In this document: positions 24,401 through 35,182 of the stretch, one piece after another
Numbering within the stretch: the stretch's first letter is position 1
Layout: every line of letters starts with the position of its first letter
Assembly (NCBI RefSeq): GCF_018691265.1
Contig: NW_024881279.1
Location: 10,270,243 to 10,334,242 of the forward strand
Length of the DNA: 64,000 bases
Source: Tyto alba
Taxonomy: Eukaryota; Chordata; Aves; Strigiformes; Tytonidae
Direction: 5' to 3'
The notes under the pieces: model-generated
The model's database searches: none
Seen by the model: the letters and a program-made list of their open reading frames with translations, nothing else
Told to the model about the DNA's origin: nothing
Made by a program: the position numbers and the translations under genes

Positions 24401-27400
24401 AACAAGGACTTGAGGCCTGGCAAGACTCCCGTGCAAAGTGATGCTACCTATGAATCACTTGCATTTTCCACAGAAAACAAAAATAAAAAACTCCAAACAA
24501 CTTGCTGTATTTCATCAGTCCTAGTAAGGCGATTCATCCCGCTGTGGAAGCGTGTGCACACGCTTAAGCCTGTGTGTGTACATCTCAGTGAATGAAAACG
24601 CATTTCAGGAAACAAACACAATAGAAACCTTCTATTATTATAATATTGTTTACGAACACTAGCAGTGAGTTTGTCTGCACTGGAAATAACACAACACCAC
24701 TCCTGCATGGCACCTGGAGGTTACATCATCATGCTGGGAGCACAAACGGATTAATTCAGCAAGGATCCTTGCTCTGGCCAGCTTCTATGGAAATAAATTC
24801 ACCTTTGCATAGTGACTGCAGAATATGCAAGACCTGGTGGTCCTTCCACCAGGAAGGAGACCCCCAGCAGCATTAGCAGTTATATTGCTTCCAGGTTCAG
24901 TTCAGAGACTGGCATTGCTGACCACTGTCATCAGCAACAGCTATTTTTCCTGCATTAGACGGGACTAAGCAAGCAGTGCGTATGGTGCCTGGTCTCTTCT
25001 ACCACTTCATTATTTTCCCATCTGAGGGATGCCAAAACACACAGAATTTATAGCTGTTTCTGTTTAGTTCTACACAGGTGCATGACTGCCTGGGAAACAT
25101 GTCCAGCTTTTGCAACACCGAAACTCCTAGTAGCTTATGTGGCCTATTACAGAAAACACCTCATAGGATGTTCTCGCCTTTCATGAGCCATCAGATTCCA
25201 GTCTTTACTGCAGACAGTGCCAAGAAAAATCTGGTTTTCCTCCAAAACGCCCTGGATATAATTTAGGTTTATACACTGCCATCAGAACTAATAAGATCTT
25301 CTGACACTTCACTTTTTCAGGAGGAAAGCTGAGCCCCCAAGCTCCGTGGTTGGGATGCCCATAAAATACATTTAAAATATAACCAGGGCTATTATTCCAA
25401 GGTTATTATTCCTATTGATTCTAGTAGACAAACATATGATTGTTTCCATAGATAAATCTTCAGATCCATTTAAAAATAAATAAGACACTAGCAGTGCAAG
25501 TGGACTGCTTAGCAAAGACAAGCTTCTTGCAGCTAAATTTCCAGCTGCTGATCCATCACTGGAAACTAATGTACCCACAGGGCAGAGAGCCTCTGAGGCA
25601 ACCTCCAGACTGCATCCTTCTACCTACGTTAATTAATCTCCTTCAGCTTCAGCTGAATTCAATACACATCATGCCCTATGATAGCACACAGCATTGCTGT
25701 ATCATGCCTGAGAGGAGGTTGCATTTCAGTTAATGCAAAAGCATTTTTTCCAGTCTACTTTAAGATGAAGGGCACTAATGGAATTGAAGCTGTCAGATCA
25801 TTTCTCCTAAGAAATAGAGCAGGACCTCTTCGGATCACAGCAAATGAAATCCTCATTAGAGTCACACTGACAAAAAAGCATTGAACCATTTGGTAAATAG
25901 CACACTTCATATCAGCAACATTTTCTAGTTAATGTAGTAAGAATTATGATGCAAAAATAAGTTTACACACTGAGAATCAGGTCACCATCTGCTTTTTGCT
26001 GACAAAGCTTTGTTACAGTTAGCACTGATTGGCTGATTAACAGTGGGGACTCAGACCTGGAATAACCTTTAAATCCAGAGAAGGACTTCCTCATCCTGTC
26101 TTTATCAAAACCCTGTTGAAGTCAGTGGAGGTTTTCCTGTTGACTTCACTGTAATACTTATTCATTATTTTAGTGAGACCACAATGCAGGGCATAAGCAC
26201 ACTTACCCATTTTTCTCCAATTCCAAGATGAGCTCCTGGCCTTCTGCCTTTACCTTAACTTCAGCTCTGAATGGATGCTGTGTGCAAAAGAGACAGTGCC
26301 TGTTACTCGTACATCATCATAATTATGAACACACCCTGAAACACAAATTGTTCCCCTGAAAATTGCAGCTGACCTTAAACCACTCCTCGCCTTCCTCCTA
26401 CCTTCAGACCTAGAGTGCTGGGGAAGGGAAGGGATGGGCCATGGTGGCTCCCAGCTCCAGGCACGCTGCTGCATCCCCACGGCACAGCCATGCAGAGCCG
26501 GGAAGCAGTACAGGCACACCAACGAGATGCTGTATCTGAGCTAGTGACCCTGGTGTCTCAGGAGGAATAATGGGCTCAGGCGAGGCAGTAAGTCCTGGTG
26601 CTGAAGCACTTGGAGGTACAGCTGGGTGGGAGGGGTGTGCTGCATCCCCTTCTATATACTATGCTCAGGACCACATCACAGGACATCCCAACTTGACCCA
26701 GAGGTTTACAAGTCAAATATATGAGCTAGTTAACCAAAGATTCCTTTGTTGTCACAGCAGAAAGACATTTTTAGGAGCCTATTTCAGGACAGGAGGAATC
26801 ATGCCTCTTCCAGAGATTATTCACATAGTTCCTTTACTTGCAGAAAATGACAATAAAAAGCATGTGGTAGGGTCCTTTAGATGTCTCTAGACTCTAGCTG
26901 TTGTTCATGCAGTATTTCACAGCTGCTCTTGTAGTAGTCCCAGGCTGCCAAGGGACTGGAAGCCATGACAGCAACTTTTTGTTGCATGCCCATGTTCAAG
27001 CACACGGGCACAGCCCTGGTTTGCAATCTGCCCACAGCTCCAAATGAGGACACAGGACAGCTGGCTCCCCAAGGCCCACTAGGGTTAACAGAAAGGACCC
27101 TAATTTCTTAGTGCAATGGCAAATACATACACTAAAGCCAACATTAAAAAAAAAAAAAAAAAAAAAAAAAAACAAACCACACAACAGCAAAACCTTCAGT
27201 AGTCTGAAAGTATACATTATGCTTTCTAGAAGACCAACTAAAAGGGCCACTGGAGTTCTCCAGTTTTATCTCCCTCAAAGCAGGAGCACTAGCTAAGGTC
27301 AGCTGGGGATTTCTGAGTCTGAGTGATTTCTCATAAAGGAAATAGATGAATAAACTCCCCAGAAGAAAAATAACCTACTTGACAAGAGCTGAGTTCTCTA

Positions 27401-28223
27401 TTCAGCTGATAAAAAAAAAAATATATATATAAAAAAACTGGTGAGATTAACCTGTAGCATTTCCTAATTTAGTATTGGAGGGGATTTTGCAGAATAGATC
27501 AATTGAAAGCAAAATAAAACAAAGCTGACTGAATAGGATGTTCTGATGAAAGATCTGTCAGCCCAGAGATACACTCACTTGTCACTTCATCAGTTCCAAA
27601 CTCAGTTACAACCCCCTTTTCATCAGCTCCCTGCTCATATTCTGGGTTTTATTCATCTTTCCTTCACTGTCCAGGACATTGCACCAGGCCCACACAGATG
27701 ATGCAAAACAAGTTAATACATTTAGTATATACAACAACGCCTAATTCCAAGGGCTTGAGTTTAGTTTACTGAATCACAGGTGCTCAGTACATCTCAGAGT
27801 AGGTCTGTTGTTTTGCTAACTAACATGTAAGCAATGGAAGTTGCCTTGCCCGTAACAGGGGTGGGGTGTGTCTGAGGGTCTGCATCATCATAAAAGTCTC
27901 TTCAAAAAGATTGTGCAAACATCATTATTATTAATAACACTTTCCCTTCTCCTTCAATAATCCCACTACTTCAGAGTCCATCAACTGCTGTTAACCGAAA
28001 TACTCCAGCTGTCTATAAGCTTTGCTAACACTGGTTTTAGAGCCAACAGGAACTTGCCTGAAACAAACCAAGTACAACCCCTGAGACCCAGCAAATTTGT
28101 ATAAAGGGAAATGCTGTCCAGATGTATTTGTATCACTATCAATAACAAAGAGAACCAAAACTTTCAGGCAGCAGTGCAAGGACATTTTAAAGATAATTGA
28201 GATCATGAGAGAGTCATTGTAGC

Positions 28224-28254
<31 letters not shown>

Positions 28255-29477
28255 GACACAATTAAAAGTTTTAGAAAGTCCCATCAAATGGAGAGAATAT
28301 AAACTCCAAAACACCACTTATGGGGAGGTGCTATGATTTTCTTTAGTGTAATGCTGCAGCTTCCCTTTTTCTAGTTCACAACATAAATAACACCATCTGG
28401 ATTTTCCTCTTTCATTTCATTATGCAACTGATAACTTCTTGATTGTGGCAACGTAAATGCTGGGAAGCTGACCTGTGGTTTATGGTGGATGTTTAAGTCT
28501 GGTGTACCAGTGATTCTCAGAAAGGCTGCAGACTACTGACACTTCATCCATCTACGCACAAGAAGTCGGGGTGAGATCTGTATCGATACATACGGTGTCT
28601 AAGACACAGTTAGGCACACCTGAGCTGCTGGTTGGCTTTTCCTAGTGAAGCACTCTCACAGCTGGGATTCATCTCCTCCTAAAGCAGATTCGGCTGCTCC
28701 CTAAATGTCACTGACTGTATTGCCTCACTCCCCTTTCACAGGCGTACAGATTAGGTAGACCTGATGGAGCTTTTAAGGCATTGCAGAGAGCAAACGACTC
28801 CAAGCCTATGCACAGAGTGACTGCAGGTCGCCAGGAGCCTCCTCAGGCTCGGGGCCGGCGATGTGCCAGCCAGCTCGCCCAGCCTTCCTCGGGATTTGGA
28901 GGAGCAGCAACAGCTCCCGGTGCTGCAGATGGACTTGCTGGCTCAGCCCCGCGGCTTGTCACAGAGCTCGGCTGAAAACACAACCCACGTCGAGAGGTTC
29001 TGCGCTAACCGCGATATCCTTCCTCCCTCCCTGGAAGCGATACGGCGGTTTGAAAACAAAATATAAAAAAAAAAAACAAAAAAAAAAAAACCAACTTGAC
29101 CTACCTTCTCTCTGCCGGGGCTCCTCGGGGCTGCCCAGCGCGGCACCACCACCTCGGGCTGCGGCTCCCCGCCGGCCACGACCCCCCGCGCTGGGGAGAG
29201 ACAAGAGGAGCCACTCAGGACCCCGACCCCATCCGCACCCCCGCGGGTTCTATAACACGAAGCCGAGGCGGGTGGGGAAGAGCTCTGCGCGGGTTATAGA
29301 AGCAGGAGAATTCCAACCCACCCTCCCCGGGGGATTCCTGCGGCCAGAGGCACTTGTGCAGCGGAGGGGGGGGGACCGGCGCAGCACCCTCTCCCTCCCC
29401 CCGAGCACCCCGCACTCACGGGGGGGCGGCAGCAGCAGCGAGAGGGCGATGCCGCAGAGCAGCCCCCGGCCCCGCAT
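330..29477 (-). CDS. ADAM19: ADAM19 metalloprotease-disintegrin (meltrin beta), 3' part outside the window
   Basis: Type I membrane zinc metalloprotease-disintegrin. Known family roles are ectodomain shedding (for example neuregulins) and heart development. Seventeen coding exons join in phase to 651 codons (exons listed separately). Order: signal peptide (1-20); prodomain with cysteine-switch Cys162; furin-type site RVKR at 188-191; catalytic domain with zinc motif [12 protein letters not shown] at 333-344 (base Glu334) and Met-turn Met360; disintegrin domain from about 400; cysteine-rich domain; first half of the EGF-like module. The rest of EGF, the membrane segment and the SH3-binding tail lie left of base 1. 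Exon sizes 79, 77, 193, 66, 72, 167, 85 and 140 nt give a phase-consistent ADAM-type structure. The start at 29477 is chosen because a leader peptide follows at once, although the frame stays open upstream. Intron 3 is 12.4 kb; the others are mostly 0.1-4 kb. Residue-level similarity to human ADAM19 is clear throughout, so ADAM12 or ADAM33 is unlikely. Confidence 0.97.
985..1189 (-). CDS. ADAM19: ADAM19 coding exon 16 (cysteine-rich)
   Basis: 205 nt, 68 codons plus one base. [20 protein letters not shown] is followed by RCRGTHVYR and [17 protein letters not shown]. The acceptor is GAAATCAG; a more downstream CTGCAG at 1135 was discarded because it would lose the conserved DAKCGKIQC. Donor CAT|GTAGGT. 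Confidence 0.94.
1718..1826 (-). CDS. ADAM19: ADAM19 coding exon 15 (cysteine-rich)
   Basis: 109 nt. [20 protein letters not shown], then [15 protein letters not shown]. The donor GAG|GTAGAA is non-ideal, but phase 2 exit fits the A that opens exon 16. The product matches human ARPAPDLCFEKVN.AGD. Confidence 0.93.
2089..2284 (-). CDS. ADAM19: ADAM19 coding exon 14 (disintegrin loop to cysteine-rich domain)
   Basis: 196 nt. [17 protein letters not shown] is the disintegrin loop region, then [18 protein letters not shown] begins the cysteine-rich domain and LQLWGPG follows. The exon starts at CTG after TTTTTAG, so the M three residues into it is not a start. Donor CTG|GTAAGG. Confidence 0.97.
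3550..3639 (-). CDS. ADAM19: ADAM19 coding exon 13 (disintegrin)
   Basis: 90 nt, 30 codons with nine Cys: [12 protein letters not shown], then [14 protein letters not shown]. Typical disintegrin cysteine spacing. Acceptor TTTTCCAG, donor AAG|GTGGGA. Confidence 0.97.
4325..4502 (-). CDS. ADAM19: ADAM19 coding exon 12 (end of protease, start of disintegrin)
   Basis: 178 nt, 59 codons. [14 protein letters not shown] closes the protease domain; [18 protein letters not shown] opens the disintegrin domain. Acceptor ATATTCAG, donor GAG|GTAACA. Confidence 0.97.
6137..6276 (-). CDS. ADAM19: ADAM19 coding exon 11 (zinc-binding active site)
   Basis: 140 nt. It contains the complete reprolysin motif [12 protein letters not shown] (three His ligands plus catalytic Glu) and the Met-turn CIMAS. 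No key residue is lost, so the protease is predicted to be active. Donor GG|GTGAGT. Confidence 0.98.
6530..6614 (-). CDS. ADAM19: ADAM19 coding exon 10 (catalytic domain)
   Basis: 85 nt encoding [20 protein letters not shown] and FQSGGVNM. Donor ATG|GTAAGC. It precedes the zinc-binding exon. Confidence 0.96.
7765..7931 (-). CDS. ADAM19: ADAM19 coding exon 9 (catalytic domain)
   Basis: 167 nt starting [17 protein letters not shown] and ending HDNAQLI plus two bases. Acceptor CCTGTATCTTAG, donor AC|GTAAGT. All motifs match the reprolysin fold of ADAM19. Confidence 0.96.
8764..8835 (-). CDS. ADAM19: ADAM19 coding exon 8 (catalytic domain)
   Basis: 72 nt encoding [20 protein letters not shown] and YVDK. 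The start FQ is taken at TTTGTTCAG|TTTCAG because it restores human-like E-F-Q-K across the junction; a second AG six bases downstream (8829) would drop FQ. Confidence 0.93.
9690..9745 (+). repeat. Probable old CR1 3' end fragment in ADAM19 intron 7
   Basis: The stretch GAGTCTCTTCCAGCCCTATT followed by CTATGATCT resembles the CR1 tail (TCCCTTCCAACCC..ATTCTATGATT). Only the last 50 or so bases are recognisable and the match is imperfect. Confidence 0.45.
10208..10273 (-). CDS. ADAM19: ADAM19 coding exon 7 (furin site, start of catalytic domain)
   Basis: 66 nt encoding [20 protein letters not shown] and AE. It starts with VKR, finishing the RVKR processing site, then opens the metalloprotease domain with the conserved KYVEL.LVADY strand. 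Acceptor GGCAGCAGCAACACAG lies on the plus strand complement; the donor is GAG|GTAAGA. Confidence 0.96.
10747..10939 (-). CDS. ADAM19: ADAM19 coding exon 6 (prodomain, cysteine switch)
   Basis: 193 nt, 64 codons. It carries the sequon NSS at residue 132, LIYRLDNL, and the cysteine-switch Cys162 in GACGYQG, which aligns with human GNCGFEH. It ends PPRQR just before the furin motif is completed in exon 7. Donor AGG|GTGAGC. Confidence 0.96.
12574..12650 (-). CDS. ADAM19: ADAM19 coding exon 5 (prodomain)
   Basis: 77 nt between CTGCCTTCCAG and CG|GTAAGTG. The product [19 protein letters not shown] contains the DHCFYHG motif typical of ADAM prodomains. Confidence 0.97.
13703..13781 (-). CDS. ADAM19: ADAM19 coding exon 4 (prodomain)
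   Basis: 79 nt encoding [16 protein letters not shown] and the residues that follow, which match human LFAPSYTETHYTSSG. The acceptor CTATCTGCAG is preceded by an almost unbroken pyrimidine tract of about 50 nt. Donor ACACG|GTGAGT. Confidence 0.97.
13782..26206 (-). other. ADAM19 intron 3 (12.4 kb)
   Basis: Largest intron of the gene. It contains the CR1 copy at 14.35-16.9 kb and a faint candidate old repeat near 26.1 kb. The rest reads as ordinary single-copy intron with stop-rich frames; no exon, snoRNA box pair or tRNA was recognised between 17 and 26 kb. Confidence 0.7.
14350..16903 (+). mobile_element. CR1 LINE, 5'-truncated and inactive, antisense in ADAM19 intron 3
   Basis: Chicken-repeat-1 type non-LTR retrotransposon. 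Pieces of ORF2 are read in several frames: endonuclease ([16 protein letters not shown] near 14.43-14.58 kb; catalytic-type SDH in [10 protein letters not shown] near 14.87 kb), reverse transcriptase ([10 protein letters not shown] near 15.71 kb; [10 protein letters not shown] near 15.94 kb; FANNTEL near 16.02 kb) and the C-terminal region ([20 protein letters not shown] near 16.74-16.80 kb). It ends in the CR1-like 3' tail TCCCTTCCAACCCAAACC before TTCTACGATTCTAAAA. The reverse transcriptase is frameshifted, internally deleted and has lost both catalytic Asp. Full CR1 is about 4.5 kb, so the 5' part is missing; the left edge is approximate. Confidence 0.93.
26207..26277 (-). CDS. ADAM19: ADAM19 coding exon 3 (prodomain)
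   Basis: 71 nt; acceptor GCACACAG, donor GG|GTAAGTG. The product [20 protein letters not shown] matches the ADAM19 prodomain segment HPLKAELRV.AEGRELILDL. Phase 2 exit is completed by the A that begins exon 4. Confidence 0.95.
27146..27172 (+). repeat. Poly(A) run, 27 bp
   Basis: Uninterrupted A27 in ADAM19 intron 2, followed by an A/C-rich stretch. No coding relic precedes it, so there is no support for a processed pseudogene. Confidence 0.9.
28224..28249 (+). repeat. Poly(T) run, 26 bp
   Basis: T26 in ADAM19 intron 2, 1.05 kb from the A27 run and of opposite polarity. Simple repeat. Confidence 0.9.
29105..29190 (-). CDS. ADAM19: ADAM19 coding exon 2 (prodomain start)
   Basis: The 86 nt run from acceptor TCTCTCCCCAG to donor AAG|GTAGGT. 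The product includes PEVVVPRW and SPGREK, which line up with the human ADAM19 ELIIPQW and SPVREK segments. The donor is followed 15 nt later by a long U-rich run in the transcript. N-terminal conservation is weaker than elsewhere in the gene. Confidence 0.88.
29420..29477 (-). CDS. ADAM19: ADAM19 coding exon 1 (signal peptide)
   Basis: The 58 nt encode [19 protein letters not shown] plus one base: a short basic N-terminus followed by a hydrophobic core. The donor reads C|GTGAGTG, phase 1, which is completed by CG at the start of exon 2 to give Pro. The exon lies in a CpG island. Confidence 0.9.
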
Positions 29478-31849
29478 GGCTCCGGGCAGGACACGCCGCT
29501 CCTCGCCGCCGCCCCAACGTATAAACCCGCCCGGCGCGGCTTTCTCCTCCCACCACCGGCCCCGAAATCCGCCCCTGCAGCCCCCCGCCTGGGGGCACGG
29601 GGGTGTCTCCTCCTCTTCTTCTTCTTCCTCCACCCCGGGCAGCACCATTGGGGTGCACCCCGGGTTCAGTAGGGCTCTGCCCCGCGGCGCGGGGGTGAGG
29701 AGCTGGGCTGTCCCCCCATCACCCCGGGACAGGGGGAAGCCTGAGCACCTTCCTGGGGCTCCCCCTGCAAAACCTCGCCCCCCCCCCCCCCCCGCTCTTA
29801 TGCCAGCACGGGATCCATTATGCCTCAAAAGCTAGCAAAGAGGGGGGACCTGGTGGAGGGCAACAGCCAAACGTTTGGGAAGAGGCTCCTGTAGGAGCTG
29901 TGCTATGGCTTTAATTGTTTACTTGTTAGTTTATTATATTTGTATGTAATCCTCTCTAACCGTTCATAGCTGAACCCATGTTTCCAGAAGCATCCTAAAT
30001 CCCTCTGCTCCTGGGAAATGCATTGCTCCTGGACAGCTGAAAGGATACAGAGTGAAATTTATTGTGCCCATATAAATGGGCAGAAGCAAAAAGATATTCA
30101 CTGCCTCTCTCCTCTTAAGGCAGATGGAGGGGCTGATGTTGGGGAAGGGCTTGGGATCATCCACAGCTCATATTCTCAGTGCTGCCCTTCAGGGATGCCC
30201 GCTCACTCCAATGAGGCTCCCAAATGAGCATCCCTGCCTTCTCCTGCATCCTTCAGGGCTAACCTGGTTCCGGTCCATGCACCATCCCTCTGCTAGTTCT
30301 CTGCCCTTCGGGGGGGACGAGCACCCCAAGGACCCCCAGCTGCAGTGCCTGGATGCAGGGTGAGCCAGTGGGGCCAGGATCACACTAGGAGGGGAGAGCA
30401 CAAGTTAGTGGGGCCGTGCTGAGTTTACCAGTTGCAAGCAGCTGAGCTCCGTGCTGCTCCGTGGTGCTGTAGATGCTCCTTGCACACACTGAGCCTGTGA
30501 AAAGAAACTGCTTTCCCTTATGGCAGAGCATTTCTGCTGTGACTCCCGGCCAGGTCAACTGCAGCCACACCAGCAAGTCTGCGAGGCTGGGCTGACACGC
30601 GTTTTTATGGGGTCAGCTCAGGGTGGCAGGAAAAGGCATTGCCTCTTAGTCATACTCTTCAGGCAGGCATTGATCCGCATTATCCGTACAACCCTCTCCA
30701 TTCATCTCTATACTTAAAGTGCCTGTGTAGATTAACCACCAGGAAACCAGCTAAAGAAATGGGGAGAATTTGCACCTGGCTACATTTCAGAGTGTATCAG
30801 TAAATCAGGCCGATAGGAAATTAATACTCCATTTAGAATAAAGGTCTGCTAGATAATAGTAATGATTTTCTCTCTTGTCCAGAGGTTTATTTATGCTATT
30901 GAAACCACTGAGCTCTTTTTTACTGAAGGTCTTTGCTGATTCCTGCCACTGTGCCCAAAGGAAATGTGACTGTTTCCATTTGAAGATGACATCTGGGTTT
31001 ATGACTTTCACATATGCCCCCTCTCTCCCCTAGTACTTCACATGCTCAACCTTTGTGATATTGTGGAGGTCAGTTTAGTCCTGATATCACTAGCAGAAGA
31101 AAGCTAGGGCATCTTGGGGACATATAAAGGGAAGCATCAGTGTGAGTGGGCTATAAATGACATATTAGCTGACCCACAGATAGGTCACGAATTTTCTTCA
31201 CACAACTAAATAATGTTATTTCCTAAAGCAAAAATCCAGGGACCAAATTTCAGCTCTTTTCTAACCATGTGGAGTATCTTGAAGGGAACCACTAATTTTT
31301 TGTGAACTCTCCCATTTATTTATAGTTGCCTGTAATATAGAAGAAAACAATGGCACTATTGTTGATGTTTTTATTATAAATAAGTAAAAAATGCAAGCCA
31401 AATTTAGACACAAATTTAGCTATTCTGCTTTCATCCCTGCATAAAATTTCTATCTACCCAAAGGAAAAAAAAAAAAAACAAACAAAACCAAAACAACAAC
31501 ACTTTTATGAGGAACATGTATTGCACTGAAAGATTATCACAAATCTTCCCAGTACAAAAGTCTTCCCAGGGACTGCTTTACATATGTCTATAAAAGAATC
31601 TCAGCTCAACATAATCAGAAAATTGAATAAAAGGGGCCTTATTTTAAGACTGTTAAAATACGTAGGCCAACAACTATTTGCTCATGATTGTTGTCAGCAT
31701 TCAAGTATCAAAAATACATACAATATTTGCATTTGTTATATAGTGATATTTTTATCTTTGGATCTTGGTAATATGAGAATTGATGTCTTAATTTATAATC
31801 ACCAGAAACTCCCTCTATAAAAATATGACCACAGACTATGCAGTTGTTA

Positions 31850-31890
31850 TATATAGTTTAATATATATATATATAGAGAGAGAGAGATGA
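31850..31890 (+). repeat. (AT)n/(AG)n compound microsatellite
   Basis: Alternating TA for about 20 bp passing directly into (AG)6 and then GAGATATAT. Confidence 0.85.
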
Positions 31891-34800
31891 GATATATCAT
31901 TTACTCACATTACTGAGACATTGTTGCATGGAAAGATTCAGGATATTTTAGCCTTATTAACAGTGCTCAGATACAGTAATGCTACCTGCCTCTGGCACAG
32001 GATGAGTCAGATCCTGCTTGTACCCATTTCTTTAAAAAGCTCTTACCGAAGTCAATGGGACATTTGTCTGATTCACAGAGCAAGGTCAGGCTTTTGGTTA
32101 TCTAGGAATTATACAGACTCAGACTCATTTCCTCCAGGTCTCAACTGCCTGATTAAAAGTATCAGCAGGGAATTTGGAAGCCTGTGCTCTGTTTCCTTAT
32201 CTGTTGCATCCCCTGTGATCAAGGGATGGACATAGCCATTACGAGCAGCCTCCATGCAGCACCTAGAGCAAGGGTTGGGGCATGGGGTCATTCGGTAGAC
32301 TTGAGAAGTAGGTGTTTTGGTTTCCCTAGGGCAAAGCTGGTGACAATGTTTTTGCAGTGGGATTTCTGAACTTACTTGACAGTTTGCAAGATAGTTTAAT
32401 GCTGCTGTTGTTAGCTGGAAAGCAAAAGATGATGATTCTTCCATTACATTCATAGTAAATTATGAGTTAGCCACCTAGAAGGAAATAGAGATATAGACCT
32501 AGAGAGGATAATGCCAGTTCAAGAAACAGACTTATGCAGAGAATGACTTGGACATGTATCATACTAATAGCTCAGTAATATTTCATTTGAGCTCTCTCTT
32601 CAGAAATAGGAAAGGCTGTTGGATGAACTGCTCTGAAAAGAGTCCTGCTGACACTGGAGAAAATGTGACCAAGAATCAAAGTCTTAGCAGGAGAAGGTAG
32701 AAGACTTTTTGTTCTGCCTAACCTCTGCATTATAGACACTCCCGCCAAAGAAAGAAATTTTATGTCTTTGGCTGATTTGAGTGGAATGTGAAATCTTCCA
32801 TGTTTCAGAACATTTTTCTCCTTCAGATCACTTGAAATGATCAAAGGAGGAAGGCAGTGAATCCATGAAAGGAACTGGCAGTTTAACAGCGAACTTTTTA
32901 TTCTGAGTCTTAACAGTTGAGAACAGAATCAGCTGACCCAGAATATTCTGCTTAGCTTTGGTTTTCCACCGCCCATGTAGGACAGCAGGAATATTTGGAA
33001 GAGCCCTGGAGCAGCTGCTCTGACAGAGAGGGAGAAGTGCTGTAAGATGATCAGGTACTAGACAAGGGCTTGTCCCAATGTGCTGTTAGTGAAATAATAT
33101 CAAAGCACTCTTTATGCTTTTTTTAAAGGTGGGTCACTGCTGCTACTTTTGCTTCATTCCTACGGGCAAGTGAACTTAATAGTAGAAGACTGTATATGCA
33201 GAGACGTTGCATTTTCAAACTGTATTTGTACATGTAAAGCACTGTAGTCCTCTCCACACTGCTTGCAAACTTGTCCAACACAATAGTGATTATACTGAAG
33301 TAGCTTGTTCTCATAAGAGAAGAGGAACAAGTACAACGGCACAAGGGCTTTTAGTAACATCCAATCCATAACACCGTCCTGTAACTTTGGAGAAGAAAGT
33401 TGGCTCTGCAAATGGATAGCCATGGACAGTGACGCACTAGGAAGCAGTACTGAATGTCTTTAGACTTTTACAGCATCAGGAGGAAAACAAACTTTATTTG
33501 GAAAATCTGCATCTGGTTGTTTGTTAAGCTGAGAAGCACGCAAGATGATTTTTAGTTTAGATCAAGAGCAGAGAGAGAAGAATTCTAACAGTAGAATACA
33601 TGTCTTTCACATCTCAAATACCCTCTGCCCTGCCATGAGGAGGGCACCCAGTTGCCATGGGACTGGACTTGCCCACGGCCCACTTCACGCATTTCAAGGG
33701 GAGAAATTGCAGCACAGATACCTGGCACTTTGGGAATCTGCATTTAGGAGAGTTCAAAAGTGGGTTGAAAATGGCCTAGACATGGGAGCTAAAAACCTCT
33801 CCTGTCACAAAACAATTCCCCCGTGTGGGGCTGCCAGATCATGCTAAGAAATGATTCAGAAGAAGCCAGGTTTGGATGGGTTGTTCATATAAGTTTCACT
33901 TCTGTTATAGACAAGACACAACAGCCTTCAAGAGATTTCAGCTGAGGGCTGGGTCCAATGCTGTAGACTTGCAGACACAGATCTCGTATGACTGATTCAG
34001 GAATTCAGCTCTAGCTAGAAAGGAAGGAGGGGATAAGCCCTATGTTTTGTTTAATGTTGTTATATCCAGGATGTGTTAACCCTCGGTCTTCCCTTCTTCT
34101 GGCCTTTGTGGTATTAAACAGGACAGATTTCCACTGAGGGAATAATGCTGTGTTTTCCTAACTGAACAGCAAAGGTCCCCTTAGCAGAAAGATGCTGCAC
34201 AGCTAAAGTCAAATCCCTCAAGCCGCTCAAGCTCACTCTGAGCTATCAGCACCAGGTTCACACCAAGAACAGGGTACAGCTGAGCAGCTCTGAGGTACCT
34301 CATTTCAAACAGTGCTGGACACCCCAGTAAAGGAGGAACTGAATTTGTATTACCTGTGGCAAGCAACCGTTCTAGATTCTGGTGCACTGCAATATCCTAT
34401 TCCATAGTCTATAAACAGAATAATTGAAGAAAAAGAAAGATAGATCTAGAGAATAATCCCACAAACAGCTGTTTTATACCCCGAAACATACTTGTGGAGG
34501 AATTAGTGCATTTGCCCACATGCATTCCTGCAGGCCGGATCAGCTTTCAGTGAGAAGATACTTTGGAAATGAACAGGCATTTTTTACTATTTATGACTTT
34601 CCCCTTAATGATTCATCTGCATTGCAGATGCAGTGGGAGCAGGGGGCTGTTTACAACAGTTGTAATGTGTAGGGTAGACTAGATTTACTCACACTTTTGT
34701 GTTCTTTAACTGCAAAAGGCAGTAGTTCTCAAATGAGAACTTTTGATCATGGACTTGGAAAATGGAGTTATGATCCTACAGAAGCAGAAAAGCGTAAAAA

Positions 34801-35162
34801 TGTTGATATAAGACCCAAAACTTAAAATGCAAAGAACCCAGATGATATCTCCTCTACACTGACTTAGGACTAGCTTTTGAGACATATGGAAATTTCTTTT
34901 GTACCTGTTTTTCTAAATAATGTGGCCTCAGTGGATATAGGGGGCCTAAGCCTCAGGTTCAACAGGATGCTCAGGGTCCGACAGATCCAGTGTGATGACC
35001 CATAAAATACAGGATGACCTGTATGAGATGGTCAGCCTAGCTTCCTCTGAATCATTCCTTAGCATCCTCTGGAAGCCTAGCACAGATGGACTTCTGCACC
35101 CTTGGCTTTCAGCTCTTCCCATATTTCTGTGGTAGCTGGATTTACATAATTATAAATATAAA

Positions 35163-35182
35163 TACACACACACACATATATA
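35163..35182 (+). repeat. (CA)n/(TA)n microsatellite
   Basis: ACACACACACACACATATAT type run; short and probably polymorphic. Confidence 0.8.

Larger units (their letters stand above)
28840..29790. promoter_or_regulatory. ADAM19 CpG island / promoter region
   Basis: GC- and CpG-rich block covering exons 1 and 2 and several hundred bases upstream of the start codon, in contrast to the AT-leaning flanks. No convincing TATA box in gene sense: TTTATAC lies about 45 bp upstream of the ATG, but that is too close to be useful. It also holds a (TTC/TCC)n run near 29608-29632 and a C16 run at 29778-29793. Boundaries are by eye. Confidence 0.75.

Noticed and set aside
28861..29835. Plus-strand open frame of 324 codons
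   Set aside because: It is the antisense shadow of GC-rich ADAM19 exons 1-2 and the CpG island; the Pro/Arg/Ser-rich composition is what any frame of such DNA gives.
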